In this document: positions 8,624 through 17,417 of the stretch, in pieces | Numbering within the stretch: the stretch's first letter is position 1 | Layout of the letters: every line of letters starts with the position of its first letter | Origin: Corynebacterium diphtheriae | GTDB lineage: Bacteria > Actinomycetota > Actinomycetes > Mycobacteriales > Mycobacteriaceae | NCBI RefSeq assembly: GCF_001457455.1 | Contig: NZ_LN831026.1 | Coordinates: forward strand, 2,399,667-2,463,666 | Length of the DNA stretch: 64,000 nucleotides | Direction of reading: 5' to 3' | Position numbers and translations under genes: made by a program | Notes under the pieces: model-generated | What the model was told of the DNA's origin: nothing | The model's input: only the letters and a program-made list of their open reading frames with translations | Databases searched by the model: none

Positions 8624-9219
8624 TCCGCGTCATGCTTATCGACGACCACCCCGTAGTCCGCGCCGGACTGCGCTCCATTTTGGACAGCTTCGATGACATC
8701 ACCGTGGTCGCCGAAGCCAGCGACGGCAGCAATATCAACACTAAAGGCATCGACGTTGTTGTCACCGACATCCAAATGCCAGGCACCGACGGCATCACCC
8801 TAACCCGCGCACTCGCCAACGCCGGCGGCCCTCCAGTGCTCATCCTGACTACCTACGACACCGAGGCAGACATCCTCGCAGCAGTCGAAGCAGGTGCTAT
8901 GGGCTACCTGCTCAAAGACGCACCGGAATCGGCACTACACGACGCAGTGGTCGCCACCTTTGAAGGCCGTCGCACCCTCGCCCCCGAGGTCGCCAACGCC
9001 CTCATGCAACGTGTAAGCAAACCCCGCCAGGCACTCTCGGCTCGCGAAATCGAAATCCTCCAGAACTTGGAACAAGGACTTAGTAACCGCCAACTCGCAG
9101 CCAAACTATTTATTTCCGAGGCAACGGTAAAAACTCACCTCGTGCACATCTACTCCAAGCTCGGCGTAGATAACCGCACCGCCGCCATCACGGCAGCACG
9201 CCAGCAACGCCTGATTTAA
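8620..9219 (+). CDS. chrA: Response regulator ChrA (NarL/LuxR family)
   Basis: 199-residue DNA-binding regulator. The receiver domain has the acidic pair DD at 8-9, the phospho-acceptor Asp50 in VVVTDIQMPG and Lys near 103 in YLLKDAP. The C-terminal LuxR-type helix-turn-helix reads LSAREIEILQNLEQGLSNRQ and continues with ATVKTHLVHIYSKLGV. The ATG at 8620 (MIRVMLIDDHPVVRAG) overlaps the chrS stop as ATGA; a longer frame upstream is chrS sequence. In related species phosphorylated ChrA activates hrtBA and hmuO and represses chrSA. The gene converges with the VanZ-like gene, overlapping by four bases. Confidence 0.9.
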   Translation: MIRVMLIDDHPVVRAGLRSILDSFDDITVVAEASDGSNINTKGIDVVVTDIQMPGTDGITLTRALANAGGPPVLILTTYDTEADILAAVEAGAMGYLLKDAPESALHDAVVATFEGRRTLAPEVANALMQRVSKPRQALSAREIEILQNLEQGLSNRQLAAKLFISEATVKTHLVHIYSKLGVDNRTAAITAARQQRLI

Positions 9220-9761
9220 CTCGGAGCGATACGCGAAGGATCACCCAACCGTTCCCCCAACCCCACAAGCACGGCGAACACCACGCCCAGCAGGATGGCG
9301 CAACCTGCCCACACGGGGAACATTTTGGGCCCGCAGATCTTCGCGATCACTGCACCTACCAAAGCGCCAAGCGCGTTGGTAATAACGTCATCAATATCGC
9401 TAAAGCCCAAAGAAAACGCGTACTGGCTTAGCTCGATAAGCACACTGACCACCGCGCCCAGCAGCACGCTGAGCGCCACCGCGGAACGCACCCGACCGTA
9501 CAACAGCGCGTATATCAGCATCCCCAGTGGGATGAAGAACGCTATGTTGCCGCCGTAGCCAAACACGGGGATGAACCAGTTGGTGTCTGGGCCGAGGTTG
9601 CGGAGGTCGTCGAAAAGCACCCACGACACCCCGCTGCGGCGTTGACGAGCCGGATCCCACAAATAACCGATGCGATAGAAAGCCTTAAACATGGTTAATG
9701 CGAGCATCACCGCAGAATAGGCAACCAAACCACACCACAAGGCCATGCGAGTACGTGCCAC
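9216..9761 (-). CDS. VanZ-like family membrane protein
   Basis: 181-residue integral membrane protein starting at the GTG at 9761 behind AAAGGA. Four to five hydrophobic segments are visible, and the motif NIAFFIPLGMLIY followed by SVLIELSQYAFSLGFSDIDDVITNALGALVG is characteristic of the VanZ fold (the pattern N..FxPLG ... E..Q ... R/SDxxDxxxNxxGxxxG). The family was named from teicoplanin resistance, but most members, probably including this one, have no known biochemical role. It stands alone between chrA and the YhgE-type gene. Confidence 0.85.
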   Translation of the reverse strand: MARTRMALWCGLVAYSAVMLALTMFKAFYRIGYLWDPARQRRSGVSWVLFDDLRNLGPDTNWFIPVFGYGGNIAFFIPLGMLIYALLYGRVRSAVALSVLLGAVVSVLIELSQYAFSLGFSDIDDVITNALGALVGAVIAKICGPKMFPVWAGCAILLGVVFAVLVGLGERLGDPSRIAPS

Positions 9762-9812
9762 TATGCGTCCTTTCCCAAAACGAGTAGTGGTTTCAGCCTA
9801 CTTGTACGCATA

Positions 9813-9843
9813 GAAAAAGCCCGAGGCGGAGGATCCTCGGGCT
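9813..9843 (-). terminator. Terminator of the YhgE/Pip-type gene
   Basis: AGCCCGAGG and CCTCGGGCT form a perfect 9-base stem; read leftward it is followed by TTTTTC. It lies 15 bases past the stop of the gene ending at 9858. Confidence 0.85.
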
Positions 9844-9857
9844 CAATCACAACAACG

Positions 9858-11759
9858 CTACTGGTTGTTGAGTTTTCTTACGCGCGCCGCACGCACCATC
9901 AGCGTGACCGCCAGTGGCACCACAGTAAACAGGGCAAGCACCGCAATGGCCAGAACATAGCTAGCATCCAGTTCGCCTTGCGACGCCCCCATGAACGCCT
10001 CGCGGGCGTAGCTCATGGGGGACAGCGGGTGAATCGCACGGAACACACCTGGAACCGTGGCCAGTGGCCACACGCCACCGAAGGAGAACATTCCGAAAGC
10101 GAAAACCGCAAGGATGGCAATGCCACCAACAAAACGGCCAAACAGTGCGCGCAGCAACTGGTTTACCGCAGCCATCGCAGAGGCAGTGAGCAGGAAGCCC
10201 AGCGCGATGCCCGCCCACGAGCGCGGGTGCCAGCCGATGGTGGTGGCAAAACCAGCCAAGACGAACAGAGTCAGTACACCGATACCGAATAGGCCGGCAA
10301 AGGACTTCAACGTAGGGCCAACAAACGCGTTGCGACGATCCGTACCAAACACATGCGGCAGCAAGATCGCAGCCAGGGCCATGAGCAAGAAACCAAAGAC
10401 CATGACGATCAGCATGGAGGCACCACCGTTGAGCTTCTTAGCCGTTGGATCATTGCTGTCTACCACCGTCTGCACTGGGTTGGCGTTGTTTTCCTTGTAC
10501 ACAATTGGAACCGAAATCTGCTTGGCCGATGCCTCTGCGTTAGGAACCTTCGGGGCATTCTTTGCACCCTCATCAAGCTTGGTGGCCAAGGTATTAGCAC
10601 CCTCGTTGAGGCGGCCGGCACCGTCATAAAGCTGCTGTGTGCCATTAGCCAACTGCGCAGTACCATCCGCAAGGCGGTGCGCACCATCGTTCAACCTCAC
10701 CGCACCATCGTGGGCCTTAGCCACACCGTCGCTGAGTTTCAGCACACCACCGTAATATTCCGAAGAAGGATCGCTCAGCATATAACGCAAGGTAGCGGTA
10801 CCATTTTTCAGCTTATTGAGCTTGTTCACCTGGTTGTCAGGGTTGTTAGCGTCAAACTTGGTGGCCAGCTCCTGAATACGATCAGCTTCCGCAACCATAC
10901 CCACGGCGCGAAGTGCATCGGCAGCCTGCTGCAACTGAGGGGCAGCGGCTTGGGCGGTCGTCAGCACTGGAATAAGGGTGTTCACCAGCGTGCCCACGCC
11001 GTCATCAATCTGAGCGGCACCATTGCCCAGCTTTGCGGTACCCGCAGCAAGACGGCTGGCACCGTCGGCAAGCTGACCTGTACCATCTGCCAACTTTGCG
11101 GTGCCCTCAGCGAGCTGGTGGGAGCCGTCGTTAAGCTTCTGCGAACCCGCAACGCCCTTGGCCAAGCCGTCTTTCAACTTGCCAGAGCCCTCCTCCAACT
11201 TTGCGGAACCGTCAGCAGCACGCTCCAAACCACCGCCGAGCTTATTCACACCGTTGACCAACTTGGTGGCATAGGCCTCCGAAATCGACGCCGACACCGC
11301 CTGCTGAATCTTAGGAACCAAACCGCCCGTTAACACCGAACCATTCGTGCCATTGAAGTCGTTATACGACAAAATGATCTCCGGCTTAGTAGGCTGATCC
11401 GCCAACAACGTATTCACGTTCTCAGAAAAATTCTTAGGGATCGTCACCGTAAACAAATAAGTGCCGTTATCCAAACCCCTAGCCGCTTCATCGGCGCTGA
11501 CCTGCTTAAACGCCAGATAATCCTTATCCAGTAGACCCTTTGCCACCTTGTCGCCATAACGATTGAACTCGCCATTGCGAGTAGCACCCTCATCCTCATT
11601 AACCACGGCCAAATCCACAGAACGCAGATTTTTTGTGGGATCCCACATAGCCCACATATAGACTACAGAGACAAGAACAGGGAACAGCAGGAACAGCACC
11701 GCACATAGGCGCTTCCAACTGAAATGACGGGTATCCGCCAGGGTTGCAGAATCAGACAT
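9858..11759 (-). CDS. YhgE/Pip domain membrane protein with Leu-Gly repeat region
   Basis: 633 residues, starting at the ATG at 11759 behind GGAGG. There is one N-terminal transmembrane segment (about 17-38) followed by MWDPTKNLRSVDLAVVNEDEGA, the YhgE/Pip signature. A long extracytoplasmic part has many heptad-like repeats of the form LADGTxQLAxG, in two blocks (about 180-260 and 345-400). Five C-terminal transmembrane segments follow (about 440-625). Proteins of this type include phage-infection protein Pip and EsaA-like secretion components, and some act in transport or surface-protein export. Its substrate is unknown. It is monocistronic, with its own terminator and a palindrome just upstream. 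Confidence 0.85.
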   Translation of the reverse strand: MSDSATLADTRHFSWKRLCAVLFLLFPVLVSVVYMWAMWDPTKNLRSVDLAVVNEDEGATRNGEFNRYGDKVAKGLLDKDYLAFKQVSADEAARGLDNGTYLFTVTIPKNFSENVNTLLADQPTKPEIILSYNDFNGTNGSVLTGGLVPKIQQAVSASISEAYATKLVNGVNKLGGGLERAADGSAKLEEGSGKLKDGLAKGVAGSQKLNDGSHQLAEGTAKLADGTGQLADGASRLAAGTAKLGNGAAQIDDGVGTLVNTLIPVLTTAQAAAPQLQQAADALRAVGMVAEADRIQELATKFDANNPDNQVNKLNKLKNGTATLRYMLSDPSSEYYGGVLKLSDGVAKAHDGAVRLNDGAHRLADGTAQLANGTQQLYDGAGRLNEGANTLATKLDEGAKNAPKVPNAEASAKQISVPIVYKENNANPVQTVVDSNDPTAKKLNGGASMLIVMVFGFLLMALAAILLPHVFGTDRRNAFVGPTLKSFAGLFGIGVLTLFVLAGFATTIGWHPRSWAGIALGFLLTASAMAAVNQLLRALFGRFVGGIAILAVFAFGMFSFGGVWPLATVPGVFRAIHPLSPMSYAREAFMGASQGELDASYVLAIAVLALFTVVPLAVTLMVRAARVRKLNNQ

Positions 11760-11774
11760 CGTTTCCTCCGGTGA

Positions 11775-11797
11775 AATAATTAGACCGGATAATTATC
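11775..11797. promoter_or_regulatory. Palindrome upstream of the YhgE/Pip gene, possible operator
   Basis: AATAATTA (11775-11782) and TAATTATC (11790-11797) are inverted around GACCGGA. The site lies 16 bases before the start codon of the leftward gene, where a TetR-like repressor often binds in this family's neighbourhoods. No regulator gene is adjacent, so the binder is unknown. Confidence 0.35.
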
Positions 11798-11836
11798 GTC
11801 GTTTTTCTTTGTAAAACAAAACCTAAAAGGATTGAG

Positions 11837-11923
11837 ATGCCCCACACCTCAAAAATCAATGGCAATGAGACTTTGCGGAAAGATAGTAAAACCATACGCA
11901 AACCAAGGGAGTCTCAACAATAG
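11837..11923 (+). CDS. Possible 28-residue basic peptide in an orphan transcription unit
   Basis: An ATG six bases after AAGGAT opens a 28-codon frame (MPHTSKINGNETLRK... ending ESQQ) rich in Lys, Arg, Thr and Ser. It is the only small frame with a ribosome-binding site in the 294 bases before a strong rightward terminator at 12054. Alternatively the unit makes a small RNA and this frame is chance. I do not recognise the peptide. Confidence 0.25.
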   Translation: MPHTSKINGNETLRKDSKTIRKPRESQQ

Positions 11924-12053
11924 GAGGGGAGTATCCCTTTCCCTTGCATATAGGGCAAAATAGGCCCCTAACTGACAAATTAGAAAATCATCTAAGCAAC
12001 ATAAGAACACTTAGACACCCATCAGATCGACCACCCTCACCGCCATCGCCATT

Positions 12054-12098
12054 GGTCTGGTCCCTTTCAAAAAATGGAAAGGGACCAGACCTCTTTTT
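12054..12098 (+). terminator. Strong rightward terminator with no obvious gene before it
   Basis: GGTCTGGTCCCTTTC and GAAAGGGACCAGACC pair perfectly over 15 bases and are followed by TCTTTTTG. The T-run exists only on the rightward strand. The nearest upstream gene is leftward, so this hairpin must end an unannotated rightward transcript (11800-12053) or act as an upstream block for gabD. Confidence 0.8.
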
Positions 12099-12210
12099 GT
12101 GTGAGTTATTTGCCAACTAAAAGAGGTTGAGGGGGAATGCTACATGGGGGTAGCCTAGGCAAAAAGTTTATCGCTAGTGCGATGAACACCGCAGATGAGG
12201 AGGAGTTTTC

Positions 12211-13602
12211 ATGGCATACGCAACCACCAATCCTTACACCGGCGAAGTTGTGAAGGAATTCCCCACGGCAACCGCTCAAGAGGTCGAGCAGGCTATCACG
12301 CGGGCGCATGACACATTCACGCAGTGGAGTCGCAAACCGGTAGCAGAACGCGTGGAAGTTCTTGCCCGCGCCGCCGACATTTTAAAGACAAAGAAGCGCG
12401 AGTACGCGGAAATTATCACCCTTGAGATGGGCAAACTCATTGCCGAGGCCGAAGCGGAAATCGACATTTGCGTCGACATGCTGCGCTACTACGTCGCCAA
12501 CGGCGAGGCCCAGCTCGCCCCACGCTACCTGCCCGCAAAGGGCTTCGGCGAGCACGACGTCCAGCTCATCAACGAACCACTGGGTGTTCTCTACGCCGTC
12601 GAGCCATGGAATTTCCCCTACTACCAGGTCATTCGCATCGGCGCGCCGCAGTTCACCGCCGGCAACACGATCGTGCTCAAGCACGCCTCCAACGTGCCAC
12701 AATCGGCGCTCAAAATGGTTGAGCTCTTCCGCGAGGCAGGCGCCCCCGAAGGCCTCCTAGTCAACATCTTCGCAGGTCACGACGCCACCGAGACAATCCT
12801 TTCCGATCCACGCGTGCGCGGCGTCGCTCTTACCGGATCCGAAGGGGCAGGAGCCACAGTTTCTGCAACCGCCTCCAAGTACCTTAAGAAATCCACCCTC
12901 GAACTCGGCGGCGCCGACGCCTTCATCGTCCTCAGCGACGCCGAACTCGACAAAGCCGTCGACTGGGCCGTCTTTGGACGCCATTGGAACGCAGGGCAGG
13001 TGTGCTGTTCGTCGAAACGCATCATCGTCGAAGACTCGCTTTACGACGCTTTCCTCACCCAGTACACCCAAAAAGTTGCCGCCCTCACCGCCGGCGACCC
13101 CATGGACCCAAACACCCAACTAGCACCACTATCCTCCCAAACCGCAGCCGATGACCTCGGCAAACTCGTCGACAAAGCCCGTGCCGAAGGCGCCACCGTC
13201 ACCGAAGTAGGCATCGACCTCCCCGAACATGGCGCCTTCTATCAGCCCACCATCCTCACCGACATCCCACTCGACTCCGACACCGCACACTCCGAATTCT
13301 TCGGCCCCGTCTCCCAGATCTACCGCGCCCGCGACATCGACCACGCCGTAGAAATCGCCAACTCCTCCCCATTCGGACTCGGCGGCTCTGTATTTAGCCA
13401 AGACGAGGCCAAAGCCAAAGACATCGCACGTCGCCTCGATACCGGCATGGTGTACATCAACCAACCCACCGGTGTGAAAGCAGACATCCCATTCGGCGGC
13501 ACAAAGCGCTCCGGATTCGGCCGCGAGCTCATCGACCTCGGCCTCCACGAGTTCGTGAACCAGAAAGTCGTGGTAGTCACCGACATCGACGGCTCCTTCT
13601 AA
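12211..13602 (+). CDS. gabD: NAD(P)-dependent succinate-semialdehyde dehydrogenase
   Basis: Aldehyde dehydrogenase superfamily, 463 aa, oxidising succinate semialdehyde to succinate (4-aminobutyrate and related catabolism). Motifs in order are EPWNFPYYQVIRIGAPQF (cofactor pocket), the glycine motif ALTGSEGAGATV, ELGGADAFIV with the general-base Glu, and the nucleophile region HWNAGQVCCSSKR with paired cysteines. The ATG at 12211 follows a strong GAGGAGG. The ELGGADAF and NAGQVC.SSKR forms fit the single-gene SSADH group of actinobacteria; the exact aldehyde is not certain. Codons end overwhelmingly in C or A. A dispersed repeat begins at the base after the stop. Confidence 0.88.
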   Translation: MAYATTNPYTGEVVKEFPTATAQEVEQAITRAHDTFTQWSRKPVAERVEVLARAADILKTKKREYAEIITLEMGKLIAEAEAEIDICVDMLRYYVANGEAQLAPRYLPAKGFGEHDVQLINEPLGVLYAVEPWNFPYYQVIRIGAPQFTAGNTIVLKHASNVPQSALKMVELFREAGAPEGLLVNIFAGHDATETILSDPRVRGVALTGSEGAGATVSATASKYLKKSTLELGGADAFIVLSDAELDKAVDWAVFGRHWNAGQVCCSSKRIIVEDSLYDAFLTQYTQKVAALTAGDPMDPNTQLAPLSSQTAADDLGKLVDKARAEGATVTEVGIDLPEHGAFYQPTILTDIPLDSDTAHSEFFGPVSQIYRARDIDHAVEIANSSPFGLGGSVFSQDEAKAKDIARRLDTGMVYINQPTGVKADIPFGGTKRSGFGRELIDLGLHEFVNQKVVVVTDIDGSF

Positions 13603-13690
13603 CACCATTCGGGGGTATTCCGAGGCATTTTGCACAGAACTTCACACCAAATCGCTTCCAAACCGGCCGTTTGAGCAGATTTGGTGTGAA
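13603..13690. repeat. Dispersed repeat, short copy A
   Basis: Starts directly after the gabD stop with CACCATTCGGGGGTATT. It contains TTCACACCAAATC (13641-13653) and GATTTGGTGTGAA (13678-13690) as perfect 13-base inverted arms around CGGCCGTTTGAGCA-type sequence. It shares its core with longer copies at 16141 and 20549. It could fold as a terminator-like hairpin but lacks a clear T-run. Confidence 0.8.
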
Positions 13691-13769
13691 ATAGTGCCCT
13701 GACGGGTGCAGTGTGCCCACCCCCGCCTATCCTCAGTAGTTGACACTAGTTATCACTGAGGAGGGATAT

Positions 13770-14564
13770 ATGAGTGCGCTCAATGAGCTTTTACACGATG
13801 ATGCGATTGATCTGAACGCCCATGCCGAAACGTGGCAAGAGGCGATAGCGCAAGCAGGCGCATTGTTGGAAAAGACTGGTGCGATTACCAGCGCTTACAC
13901 AGAGTCTATGATTTCCTCGGTGGAGGAGCAGGGCCCTTATATCGTTGTGGCCCCAGGGTTTGCGTTTGCGCATGCTCGCCCGTCAGAGGCGGTGAAACGT
14001 AGTGTGATTGCGTGGACTCGGTTAGATTCGCCGGTGGAGTTCCATCATTCGAGTAATGATCCAGTGACTTTGGTGGTGGCGTTAGCGGCGCAGGATGATC
14101 ATGCGCATACGGCTGCGATGCGGGAGATCGCCCAGGTGTTAGGGTCGCGTCGGCGGGATCTGGATACGGTGGCGACTGTTGCTGAGTTGCGCGGTGTTTT
14201 GGAGGCGTCGAAACGCCGTAAGTCGCGTGGGGTTGCTGGGGGAGCGATGCATGTGACAGCCCAAGATTCGGTGGAGTCGAAGGGCAAGATTTTGACGGTG
14301 TGTGGCAACGGGCTGGGCACGTCGTTGTTCTTGAAGAACACTCTTGACCAAGTGTTGGATACGTGGGGTTGGGGGCCATTTGTGTCCACGGAGGCCACGG
14401 ACACGATTTCTGCGAAGGGCCGCGCGAAGGAGGCGGACTTTCTGCTGACGTCTGAGGAGATCGCGCGCACGCTGGGCGATGTAGGTGTTCCGGTGTATGT
14501 GATCAGCAATTTCACGTCGGAGGACGAGATCGACGCCGCCCTCCGCGAGCTTTACGACGTCTAA
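13770..14564 (+). CDS. Ascorbate-type PTS fused EIIA-EIIB
   Basis: Cytoplasmic phosphotransfer protein, 264 aa. Residues 1-145 are an EIIA domain of the mannitol/ascorbate class, with the active His in GFAFAHARPSEAVKR. Residues about 170-264 are an EIIB domain with the active Cys in LTVCGNGLGTSLFLKN, the UlaB type. The ATG at 13770 follows GAGGAGG; an in-frame start further upstream lacks a ribosome-binding site. It is followed after 25 bases by the EIIC gene, so the two form one transporter. No ascorbate-degrading enzymes or regulator lie nearby, so the true sugar is uncertain. Confidence 0.88.
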   Translation: MSALNELLHDDAIDLNAHAETWQEAIAQAGALLEKTGAITSAYTESMISSVEEQGPYIVVAPGFAFAHARPSEAVKRSVIAWTRLDSPVEFHHSSNDPVTLVVALAAQDDHAHTAAMREIAQVLGSRRRDLDTVATVAELRGVLEASKRRKSRGVAGGAMHVTAQDSVESKGKILTVCGNGLGTSLFLKNTLDQVLDTWGWGPFVSTEATDTISAKGRAKEADFLLTSEEIARTLGDVGVPVYVISNFTSEDEIDAALRELYDV

Positions 14565-14589
14565 TCGCCCAGTTGAGGAGCTGTTTATT

Positions 14590-16212
14590 ATGAATGCACT
14601 CATTGCTATCCCAGAGTTTCTGGTTAATGAGATCTTGTCAGTGCCGGCGTTTTTGATCGGCATCATCACCGCTGTAGGACTTGGCGCCATGGGCAAAAAG
14701 ACCGGCCAGGTTCTGGGCGGTGCTATCAAAGCTACGTTGGGTTTCCTGCTCATCGGTGCGGGAGCGTCGCTAGTCGTAGCATCTTTGGAACCATTGGGCA
14801 CAATGATTCAAGGTGCCACCGGCGCCCACGGTGTGGTCCCCACGAACGAAGCAATTGTTGGTATTGCGCAAAATCAATTCGGTGGCCAAGTCGCATGGTT
14901 GATGATCCTCGGATTCGCCATCTCTTTGGTCCTAGCCCGTATCACCCCGATGAGCTACGTGTTCCTAACCGGGCACCACGTACTATTCATGGCCACCATG
15001 CTGACGATGGTGCTCGCCACCGCCGGTTTTGGCCCCTGGGTTGTGGTCCCCGTCGGCGCACTACTGTTGGGCATCTTGATGGTGTCGCTGCCTGCAATCG
15101 CCCACCCATGGACGCGCCGCGTAACCGGTGACGACTCCATCGCAATCGGCCACTTCGGTACGGCTGGATACGTGGCGGCTGGTGCCGTCGGCAAGCTCGT
15201 AGGCGGCAAAAAAGAATCAATGTCCGCCTCCACGGAAGAGCTCAAACTCCCCGAAGGCCTACGATTCCTTCGCGACTCCATGGTCGCCACCGCACTTTCC
15301 ATGGCATTAATGTACGTCGTACTCGCCATCCTATTCATACTGCGCGCCGGCCAAGACGAAGCCTTCACCGCATTCGCAAACGGTGCAACCAGCGTAGGCA
15401 ACTACCTCATGCAATCCGTCACCCAAGGCCTACAATTCGGCGTTGCAGTAGCAGTAATCCTGTTCGGTGTTCGCACCATCTTAGGCGAACTCGTCCCCGC
15501 GTTCCAAGGCATCGCCGCCAAAGTAGTACCCGGCGCAATCCCAGCTCTCGACGCCCCCATCGTATTCCCCTACGCACAAAACGCAGTGCTCATCGGCTTT
15601 ATCATGTCCTTCGTGGGCGGCCTGATTGGCCTTACAGTACTCTCCGTCTGGCTCAACCCAGCTTTCGGTGTAGCACTCATCCTGCCAGGACTCGTGCCGC
15701 ACTTCTTCACTGGCGGCACAGCTGGCGTATACGGCAATGCGACCGGCGGCCGACGCGGTGCCGCACTAGGCGGCCTCACCAACGGTTTAATCATCACATT
15801 CCTGCCAGCATTCCCGCTGGGCGTTTTGGGCAACTTTGGTGATACCAACACGACCTTCGGCGATGCCGACTTCGGATGGTTCGGCATGCTCGTAGGCGGC
15901 GGCGCTCGCGTAGGTGGTCCGCTCGGCATCGTCCTAGTGATCCTTGTTGGTCTTGCAGTCTTCACCTTGGGCTGGTTCTCGCAGGTCAAGCTGGTGCAGG
16001 GTAACTGGGATCCGACACCGTGGCGTGGCGGCTTTGCTACAGCGGGTGCTGCTGGTCCTGCTACTGGGGTTCCGGCCCAGGGTTTGACCCGTACATACCC
16101 GAAGGTCTTGCCACCGAAGGGCGCTCCGGTTCCACCGAGCCACCATTCGGGGGTATTTCGAAGGATTTTTCTTGGCACTTCACACCAAATCGCTTCCAAA
16201 CCGGCCGTTTGA
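14590..16212 (+). CDS. ulaA: Ascorbate-type PTS EIIC permease (UlaA family) with repeat-encoded tail
   Basis: 540-residue membrane permease with about ten to twelve hydrophobic segments, including QNQFGGQVAWLMILGFAI, LTGHHVLFMATML and FFTGGTAGVYGNATGGRRGA, typical of UlaA/SgaT. With the preceding EIIA-EIIB it takes up and phosphorylates a sugar acid, probably L-ascorbate or a relative. The last 22 or so residues, from HHSGVFRR to ASKPAV, are encoded by the dispersed repeat, and the stop lies in the repeat's loop, so the natural C-terminus has probably been replaced or extended. The ATG at 14590 is preceded by GAGGAG at a distance of 12. Confidence 0.85.
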   Translation: MNALIAIPEFLVNEILSVPAFLIGIITAVGLGAMGKKTGQVLGGAIKATLGFLLIGAGASLVVASLEPLGTMIQGATGAHGVVPTNEAIVGIAQNQFGGQVAWLMILGFAISLVLARITPMSYVFLTGHHVLFMATMLTMVLATAGFGPWVVVPVGALLLGILMVSLPAIAHPWTRRVTGDDSIAIGHFGTAGYVAAGAVGKLVGGKKESMSASTEELKLPEGLRFLRDSMVATALSMALMYVVLAILFILRAGQDEAFTAFANGATSVGNYLMQSVTQGLQFGVAVAVILFGVRTILGELVPAFQGIAAKVVPGAIPALDAPIVFPYAQNAVLIGFIMSFVGGLIGLTVLSVWLNPAFGVALILPGLVPHFFTGGTAGVYGNATGGRRGAALGGLTNGLIITFLPAFPLGVLGNFGDTNTTFGDADFGWFGMLVGGGARVGGPLGIVLVILVGLAVFTLGWFSQVKLVQGNWDPTPWRGGFATAGAAGPATGVPAQGLTRTYPKVLPPKGAPVPPSHHSGVFRRIFLGTSHQIASKPAV

Positions 16213-16330
16213 GCAGATTTGGTGTGAAGTGCCGTCTTTTCGGGGGTGAGCGGGGGTGGCGCGCCCACCAACGCCAGCCAATCCCAGCCAAGCCATGGTT
16301 GTGAAAAACGTCCCACTCCGCGTAGTTCCA
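16044..16330. repeat. Dispersed repeat, long copy B, overlapping the 3' end of ulaA
   Basis: Nearly identical to 20448-20750. The core hairpin GGCACTTCACACCAAATC (16174-16191) and GATTTGGTGTGAAGTGCC (16216-16233) has perfect 18-base arms followed by GTCTTTT, so it can end ulaA transcription. Flanks GGGGGTGAGCGGGGGTGGCG and AACGCCAGCCAATCCC are shared with copy C. Confidence 0.85.
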
Positions 16331-16418
16331 CGTTAGGTATAGTGGGCACCATCCAGAATGCTTGTGACGTATATTCGCAGGTTAAGCACCATTTTTAGGT
16401 GAAGGAGTGGTTGACAAA

Positions 16419-17414
16419 ATGAAGAAACTCATTAATGATCCACATGATGTGGTCGCGGAAACCATTGCGGGTTTCGTGGCCGCACATAAGGATGTGGTGA
16501 CCTCCGATGGCCAGTTTGTTGAGCGTGCTGAACCTAAGGCACAGGGCAAGGTCGGGATTATTTCGGGTGGTGGTTCTGGGCATGAGCCGCTGCATGCTGG
16601 GTTTGTTGGCTATGGCATGTTGGATGCCGCGGTGCCAGGGCCTGTGTTTACGTCTCCGACACCGGATCCGATTGTGGCTGCTACTAAGGCTGCGGATCAT
16701 GGGGCGGGTGTGCTTTATATTGTGAAGAATTACACCGGCGATGTGCTGAATTTTGATACGGCTGCGGAGCTTGCTGAGTTTGATGACATTGAGGTGTCGC
16801 AGGTGATTGTCAATGATGATGCTGCGGTAGAGGATTCTCTTTATACTGCGGGTCGTCGTGGTGTTGCCGGCACGGTGTTGGTGGAGAAGATTGCGGGTGC
16901 TGCGGCGGAGCGGGGCGATAGTCTTGCGGAGGTTGCTGCGGTTGCTACTGAGGTGGTGAAGAATACGCGGTCGATGGGGGTTGCGCTGACGTCGTGCACG
17001 GTTCCGCATGTGGGTAAGCCGTCTTTTGATCTTGGTGATTCTGAGGTTGAGATTGGTATTGGTATTCATGGTGAGCCGGGTAGGCGTCGTGAGCCCATGA
17101 ATTCTGCAGATACCATTACTGATCAGTTGTTGGATCCTGTTGTGGAGGATCTGGGGCTTTGTGCGGGGGAGCGGGTTATCGCTTTGGTTAATGGTATGGG
17201 CGGTACGCCGTCGTCGGAGTTGTATATCGTGTATCGCCGGGTGGCGGAGCGTCTTGGCCAGTTGGGCGTGGTTGTTGAGCGTTCGTTGGTGGGGAATTAT
17301 GTGACGTCGTTGGATATGCAGGGGGCGTCGGTGACGTTGATGCGGGTGTCTGATGAGTTGCTTGAGCTTTTCGACGCCCCGGTTAACACTGTGGCTTTGA
17401 GGAAGGGGATGTAG
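16419..17414 (+). CDS. dhaK: Dihydroxyacetone kinase subunit DhaK (PTS-dependent)
   Basis: Binds dihydroxyacetone covalently for phosphorylation by DhaL-ADP/ATP with phosphate from PTS protein DhaM. 331 residues from the ATG at 16419 ([18 protein letters not shown]); a GTG 12 bases upstream overlaps the ribosome-binding site. Motifs are [15 protein letters not shown], the substrate-binding His in [16 protein letters not shown], and [17 protein letters not shown]. Size matches PTS-type DhaK rather than the longer ATP-dependent kinases. It forms an operon with dhaL and dhaM (gap 3, then overlap 4). Codons end mostly in G or T, unlike gabD or trpD. Confidence 0.93.
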   Translation: MKKLINDPHDVVAETIAGFVAAHKDVVTSDGQFVERAEPKAQGKVGIISGGGSGHEPLHAGFVGYGMLDAAVPGPVFTSPTPDPIVAATKAADHGAGVLYIVKNYTGDVLNFDTAAELAEFDDIEVSQVIVNDDAAVEDSLYTAGRRGVAGTVLVEKIAGAAAERGDSLAEVAAVATEVVKNTRSMGVALTSCTVPHVGKPSFDLGDSEVEIGIGIHGEPGRRREPMNSADTITDQLLDPVVEDLGLCAGERVIALVNGMGGTPSSELYIVYRRVAERLGQLGVVVERSLVGNYVTSLDMQGASVTLMRVSDELLELFDAPVNTVALRKGM

Positions 17415-17417
17415 ATC

